Notes under the pieces: generated by a model | Told to the model about the DNA's origin: nothing | The model's input: the letters and a program-made list of their open reading frames with translations, nothing else | Databases searched by the model: none | Part shown: piece by piece, positions 60,276 through 64,000 of the stretch | How positions within the stretch are numbered: position 1 is the first letter of the stretch | Layout of the letters: each line of letters begins with the position of its first letter | Program-made: the position numbers and the translations under genes | Source: Agelaius tricolor | Lineage: Eukaryota; Chordata; Aves; Passeriformes; Icteridae | DNA: 64,000 bases | Reading direction: 5' to 3' | Assembly (NCBI GenBank): GCA_023055355.1 | Contig: JALJCS010000035.1 | Location: forward strand, 1-64,000

Positions 60276-61879
60276 AGGCTGAAATCCTCCAGGTGCTGGT
60301 CCTCAACCATTGCCAGTGATGCAGAAGCACCCAAGATGTTCATGGAACCTCTCCTGCTGTATGTGTAAGAGCAAATGTTCCACAGGGCACAAATACTGAC
60401 TTGCCACTATTTTTGGTGCTAGGTGAGGACAGCAGGTTTCTGGAGCCAAAACATTCCTCTAAAGCTCTATGACATTTCAGGGAGCAGAAGAGTGCTCCCC
60501 ATACCACATTGTCCTTGCTTGGTGAGGACACTGCATCCTGTGAGATGATAAGCTCTCATGGTTTGGACTGTCCTCCCAGCTCACCAGAGGCCATGGCAGG
60601 TGGAAATATCACCCTTCAGATCACACATAGTCACTGCAACGTGGTTGCTGTTGTCAGTGTGAGCTTGGGAGGAGACAACATTGAGACATGGGAATAATGG
60701 CTGCATTAACAGGAAAAAATGCTGCTCACTGCATTGATAGTTACACTTGATTTAGCTACTGAAAGAAGAAGGAGAAGCCATGAAGACATTAAACCTCTTA
60801 TCATCCTGATGGAATGAAATTGAAAAGAAAAAGAACCTCAGTTATTTGGCAGCAAATGGGTTTATTAACTTTTAAAATGGTGTGTGTTTGAATGCGATAG
60901 GAAAGCAGCATTTGTCAGTGTTCCCCACATCAAAAGACAAATTAATCCTTTGAAGAAAAGTAGCTTTTAAAAATCTCCCTCATTAAACAATCTATCAGGA
61001 GACTGAGCTGTGGAGCTAGGCACTGGTTCCTGTGCAGGAAAAGGACCTACAGGTGACACATATGGCTGTCCTCCTGTGTCAGGGTTTTCTAGCTGAACCT
61101 TACAAACCACAATGCAGGACCCATTTACAGGCTGTGTTTTCCCTTCCAGCTCTATCTTAACTCCTTTCCTGCTACAGCACCCACAGGGCTTAGGCAGTAG
61201 AGTCTAGCTGATGTGGCGTGAGGCATTTTGATGGCTTCCTCCCACCCCACCACCTCCCCATCACAGTCCCACCAGACTTCTCATGTCTCTGCCACCGTCT
61301 CCCTTTGGCAGCTGGTCAGAAATAACTGTTGGTGACTTTGTAAGTATTCTTTGAAATACTTCAGTGAGTCACGTGTTGTAAAGGACTCTCAATTTCCTCT
61401 AATAATAATGTTTGACAAGACTAACTCAATTTTCTGTCATGGAAACTGGTGTTCTGGTTTCAGTTTTTTTTAGCTAGGATTCTCTGTTTTTCCAATTTGC
61501 TGCTTCCTGTGAGATGCCTTCTCCCCTCTGGAGCATTCCTCTGAAAGGCAGCCTTTGAGCTGTAGTGGCACAACACCCTCTGTCACACTAAAAATTAAAT
61601 ACATGAATGGCGTCTCTCCAGATGGGAAAGTAACATCAGATATTGTGTTAAGAGGAATGATGCAGAAACTAAAGATTTTGCTACCTTCTTCCTCTTGCCT
61701 CCTGGAAATCCCATAGATACTTTCAGGCATCTTTCTATGCACTTACTGAGCTCCTCAGCTACCCTGACAGCTGCACTTTGTCTAATACAGAGTAGTGACA
61801 GATAACAGTAAAATCTCCACACCACAAAATGAGCTCATGCAACCACTACTTTGCTGGCAGGTAAACCAGGCAAACGTGT
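60276..61879. other. No feature seen
   Basis: Low-copy sequence; no exon, LTR or tandem repeat recognised. Confidence 0.45.
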
Positions 61880-62200
61880 GAGATCCTGGCGTATGTCCAC
61901 AGTTTGCTGCAATTCCTGGTTGTTTCAAGGTATCTACGCCTCTTTTAAATCCCTTCAGGAATCGTGACTCCACCTCTTCTTCCTAGGCAGCCTGTTCCAA
62001 TGCCTGACAACCCTTTTGGTGAAGGTGGTCTCTGTAATATATAATCTAAACTGCCCCTGGCACAACTTGAGACCCTTTCCTCTTGTCCCGTTGCCTGTTA
62101 CTTGGGAGCAAACAAATGCCCTAGAGCCTTTGGTGGTGCTGGGACACCCTACTGAGGCAAAGATTGTGTCCCTGGTGGAGATACATGTCCTCTGTTTGGA
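61880..62200 (-). mobile_element. CR1 LINE 3' fragment, antisense
   Basis: The reverse complement carries CR1 features: CTAGGGCATTTG, AACAGGACAAGAGGAAAGGG, CAAGTTGTGCC, then the GGCATTGGAACAGGCTGCC motif (plus-strand 61988-62008). It is diverged. Confidence 0.75.
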
Positions 62201-64000
62201 CAGGCACAGAGCAACCTCTTACAGCTCAGGGTGTCCTCGTCCCTTGTTTGGTTGTATCTGACATTTGTCTGTAATTAGCACTCAGGTTTCAGATGATGAA
62301 TGAACAGTGTTTTGTCCTAAGGCCAGCAATGAGGACAGACATACTACTGGACAGTTTTTTCGGCACCAAATCTAAAGCTTGGCAAGGATGAAAATATTCA
62401 TTGTTCATCAGCTAAGCTTCCCTTTATGTTGGAGGACAGGCAGTGGCTTCTCTTCCCATTTTACACACGTGCAGACAGGATGCACTGGAAAAGGGAGAGG
62501 CAGAATTAGATCCCAATCCCATGAATTCCAGGCTTCAACTTCCAGACAGGATGAAGGGTCAGGAGCAAAAAAGATAACACCAAGAAGCTGATCACTGCCC
62601 ATCTGTTATAAAATTTCATTAATTTTGACAGTCTGTACATAAGCAATGAATGATTGCTAGCTACACTTCCTTTGCATCTGCTTTCACTCATATTGCTTAC
62701 CTTGGAAAAAGAGCTGGCCGGACAAGCCTTGAGGATGAAAGGAGGTGCTGGATGATTCAACTGGATCAGGATGATTAGGGATGAACAGGGATAGCAAGGC
62801 TATTATTTATTAGGCAATTTATTAGGCTTACTTTGCCAAGGGCATTTTTCACTGGGCACCACTAGAAACAATAGATATTGGTCTGTGGAGGTATCCCAGA
62901 GGATGGTTCTCCTCACAGTCCTGCAGGAGAATGAAGGAGCTGAGGCTGTTTGTCATCTCAAAGCCAGATCTTTTGCTGCAGTAACACTTCCCTCCGATTG
63001 AAAACTTTGGGAAAATAAAGTCAGAGAGAAGGCAAACAGGACCCCAGCCATACCCAGGTTTCATGATAGTGTGTTTCTATGTTCTTGGTCCATGCAAGAG
63101 CAGCTGGCCGGAAGCCCTGGCCTTTATCATCTATGCTTCAGGTGAAAAGTAACAATAGATACCTGGGACTTCACTGAAATATCCATCAGCCCCTCCTGTC
63201 AGAACTGCTCTTTATTTTGGGGCACAGAGACATATGAGACAAGTGAGGATTCTCCCAGCAGCTATATGTAAGACCTGCTGCTATCCCGTGCATCTTTGAG
63301 GTCCTTAGTAATTAAATAAATATTACAATGTCTATAATAATGACATGGAATTAGATTTTTTGATCATATTAATTGCTCAGGCTATTGCAATACAGGATCA
63401 CAAATCAATGTTTCTCCTGTGACTGGCTCAGCCTCCCTATGCACGTTTAAGCAGATGTGACCTTGATGAGCATAAATATGGGGGCTTGAGGAGAACTTGC
63501 ACGACAAATGAATGTGCTCTGGCAGATTTATGAGAAGTTATTCTTCAGTGTAGAAAAGTCTATCCACTTTCACCTAACTGCTCCTCCAAAAGTGACTTTT
63601 CCCATGTACAAAATATGAGCAATCTGCAGAACTAGAGAAAATGTCAAGAGCTCTTTAAGGAAAAATGTTTCCAGGGGCCTGGAGCAGTGAGGCAGCAAAG
63701 TGGAAACAGAGTTGTGATTAATGGAGAACAAGGTGTCCTCATTCATTTATGGCAGTTTGCTCTCCCTGTAAATGATATCCTGCTCGGACAATGTGGGTTC
63801 TTTCTTTTAATTTGTCTCTGCATCCGAAGAGATCTTGGAACTGAGACTCTTTCCTTTCATGTCACATTCCATCATGCCAAGAATACCTGCAGGTTGAAAG
63901 GGGTGTTTGTAAACACTTGGTTACTGAAACTACAGGTAAACCAGCCCCTGAGGAATCCCCTCCCATAGCTCTGTGTTTCAATTCTTCCTATTCTTAGACA
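62201..64000. other. No gene seen; AT-rich patch at 63300-63420
   Basis: Low-copy sequence. The patch at about 63300-63420 has several TAAT/ATTA words and no repeat character. It could be a conserved element, but this is a guess from composition only. Confidence 0.4.

Noticed and set aside
59587..60330. 247-codon minus-strand ORF
   Set aside because: It lies antisense to a CR1 3' fragment and has no domain.

Overview
Nuclear DNA of a songbird (order Passeriformes) is the best reading. It carries several CR1 LINE 3' ends, and solo LTRs whose opening (TGTGACGGTGTTCACAGG) I recognise as a common passerine family. It also has a decayed gammaretrovirus-like provirus, very short introns and no bacterial features. 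There is no intact, recognisable conserved gene. All assignments come from reading the sequence; no database was searched.

Layout: (1) 1-6640, five direct tandem units of about 1.2-1.7 kb. Read on the minus strand, each carries up to five exon-like blocks separated by introns of about 75-95 bp. (2) 6900-8719, a divergent promoter (TATA boxes facing away from each other) and, on the plus strand, a non-coding first exon, a 1.24-kb intron and a 109-codon Cys-rich ORF. (3) 8986-11210, a compound satellite with degenerate CCCTAAA-type motifs plus a relic of the Cys-rich module. (4) 11530-19196, CR1 and LTR fragments, a CpG-rich repeat block, and an ERV with broken gag, protease, pol and env and one recognisable 3' LTR. 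(5) 19838-23847, a 4-kb palindrome: AT-rich tandem arms around a CpG-rich 28-bp minisatellite. (6) 24024-25171, two solo LTRs. (7) 25172-31580, ordinary sequence, an antisense solo LTR of the ERV family, then a CpG island with a cluster of AAGATGGCGGC-type motifs and a plausible minus-strand first coding exon. (8) 33135-37960, a second, rearranged copy of the divergent locus, including four inverted copies of the Cys-rich coding module. (9) 38000-64000, ordinary low-copy DNA with four CR1 fragments and no exon I can support.

The most interesting system is the duplicated head-to-head locus at 6.2-8.7 kb and 35.3-38.0 kb. One arm (minus strand) is a multi-exon family with mini-introns that has been tandemly amplified. 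The other arm (plus strand) has a non-coding exon 1 and a coding exon built from repeats of about 61 residues. That exon has been copied, inverted and partly killed by single stop codons, so a 183-192-bp satellite-like array at 36.5-37.3 kb is really former coding sequence. I do not recognise either protein family.
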